From the NCBI GenBank assembly GCA_051453625.1, contig JBOZIK010000001.1, forward strand, positions 260,394,990-260,452,988: a DNA stretch of 57,999 nucleotides, written 5' to 3'. The stretch is from Welwitschia mirabilis. Taxonomy: Eukaryota > Gnetophyta > Gnetopsida > Welwitschiales. Shown one piece after another: positions 56,921 to 57,999 of this stretch (the stretch's first letter is position 1; every line of letters begins with the position of its first letter). Made by a program: the position numbers and the translations under genes. The notes under the pieces are model-generated. The model made no database searches. It was given only the letters and a program-made list of their open reading frames with translations, and was not told the DNA's origin.

Positions 56921-57999
56921 TTAATCTTGGTTATTATTAATTTTTATTTTTGAAGTTTTTAGATGGTTGGTTGCAAGCACAAATTTCTTCATGAATTTTG
57001 TCTTTGTATGTTGGCAAAAGAGGATAATTTTTAGTAACATGATAATTATCCTCACATAAGTCACAAGTTTGCATAACATTTCTTTTGATTGTGGTTTAGC
57101 ATCTAAGACTATTTCTGCATACTTCTCCAAGGTTGTTGTAAAATCTTTCATGGAATTTGTAGGATTGGATTCTACCTCTTTTTGTTGTTTTACCTCTTTT
57201 AATTCTTTAATCAGTTGGTCCACTATTTGATTTTCTTTAGGGATTAATCAAGTTCAACTAACTTTCATAAGTGCTTCTAGTTTTATTCAGGCATCATCTA
57301 ATGTAAGGTTCATAAGGTTTCCATCATAAGAAAAATCTATAACTTATTTTGTGTAGAGAGTTAATCCACTATAGAAATGATCTAGTTGTTNNNNNNNNNN
57401 GAGAAATGTTCATAAGTAAAGATGTAATCTTTATTTGGTTTTTGTTGGAAGTTTATTACCTCTTTTTTCTTTTTCTCATGGTTTCTTCACTCCTGAATAT
57501 TTTTACAAAGGTCTTCTGGACTTGATCCCATGTTTTTAGGCTTTTGTGGGATATAGTTTTTAGCCAAAGTTTTGCCCTATCCTTTAATGTCATGGGAAAT
57601 ATTATCATATATGTTCTATTCATTATTTTTTTNNNNNNNNNNNNNNNNNNNNNNNNNNNNNNNNNNNNNNNNNNNNNNNNNNNNNNNNNNNNNNNNNNNN
57701 NNNNNNNNNNNNNNNNNNNNNNNNNNNNNNNNCATGGGAAATATTATCATATATGTTCTATTCATTATTTTTTTCTTCCCATTTCTTCAGGTGAGGATAA
57801 GTTGTTTAATGTTTTCAATGTGTTGAAGGGGATCCTCATCATCTTCTCCACTAAAAGTTGGATAGGCATGTAAATTTTTGAGATCAACATCATCTCCTGG
57901 GGATAGGCCAAAATGTGTTTAAATTTCTCTTTTCTGGTTGGCTAATAATTCCCTCAGGGTATGGTTTGCATTAGGGTAGAAGATTCTATGACTTGTTTT
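56921..57999 (-). pseudogene. Tat-type gag of D
   Basis: Reading inward from the window edge on the minus strand: AYPTFSGEDDEDPLQHIENI near 57,860; FPMTLKDRAKLWLKTI with TWDQVQKTFVKIF (57,495-57,600), the Gag core; HFYSGL near 57,380; an open coiled segment MDQLIKELKEVKQQKEVES (57,223-57,160); then CDLCEDNYHVTKNYP, a CCHC zinc knuckle whose last Cys is Tyr, near 57,040. It needs frame changes and has several stops. A 10-N gap, and a 100-N gap with a 42-bp duplicate on each side (57591-57632 and 57733-57774), interrupt it. This is the particle-shell protein of the element, not expressible here. Confidence 0.8.

Larger units (their letters stand above)
50874..57999 (-). mobile_element. Tat/Athila-like element D, 3' part, runs off the window
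   Basis: A minus-strand element of the same family as B. From the window edge inward: gag (57999-56921), protease (56204-55620), about 0.9 kb with no RT motif, a 3' region homologous to that of B, polypurine tract (53225-53241) and 3' LTR (53224-50874). The 5' LTR would lie beyond 57,999. No gap lies between protease and polypurine tract except 53323-53518, so loss of RT is not due to missing sequence. Confidence 0.75.

Overview
This is repeat-rich nuclear DNA from a land plant, most likely a flowering plant. The signs are one intact tRNA-Arg(CCT) gene of plant type, a decayed plant cytochrome P450, and nested, heavily mutated Ty1/copia and Ty3/gypsy (Tat/Athila-like) LTR retrotransposons. 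Base composition is very AT-rich. I found no intact protein-coding gene, CRISPR array, operon or bacterial feature. The tRNA is the only gene that looks functional. The sequence is a gapped draft, and many of the 100-N gaps have the same sequence on both sides, so several local duplications are probably assembly artefacts.

Layout. 1-3,020: gap-flanking duplication, a small tandem repeat, a cluster of short hairpins and a decayed copia integrase fragment. 3,021-10,560: a minus-strand Tat-like element (here F) with two LTRs, a primer-binding site (PBS), a gag-like open stretch and a one-mismatch target-site duplication. 10,561-15,060: AT-rich sequence with little recognisable. 15,060-15,480: tRNA-Arg in a CpG-rich island. 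16,724-22,950: a minus-strand P450 pseudogene split by a TNT1/Tork-like copia element (J, 16,999-22,188) with readable gag, protease, integrase, RT and RNase H remnants. 22,958-23,815: 5' part of a second copia (K) with LTR, PBS and gag. 23,815 to about 28,340: truncated plus-strand Tat-like element (A). About 28,340-32,953: minus-strand Tat-like element (G) with LTR, PBS, gag and protease. 33,228-33,530: about 81-bp tandem repeat. 33,862-44,566: a complete plus-strand Tat-like element (B) with two LTRs, a perfect 5-bp target-site duplication, PBS, gag and protease, but no reverse transcriptase. 44,572-45,777: minus-strand copia 3' LTR and polypurine tract (H). 46,485-47,085: decayed unidentified frame. 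47,438-50,870: LTR-like sequence with a duplicated TATA region. 50,874-57,999: minus-strand Tat-like element (D), same family as B, running off the window.

How it fits together. The elements are inserted beside or inside one another and inside the P450 gene, then decayed in place. Decay is strongly biased: 25 of 26 changes in four copies of the tRNA-Asp PBS, and most of the stop codons I could align, are C-to-T or G-to-A, as expected from deamination of methylated cytosine. Elements A, B and D form one family whose LTRs carry repeated nested hairpins. B and D keep gag and protease but lack reverse transcriptase, and both have Asn at the protease catalytic position. That suggests a family that was moved in trans.
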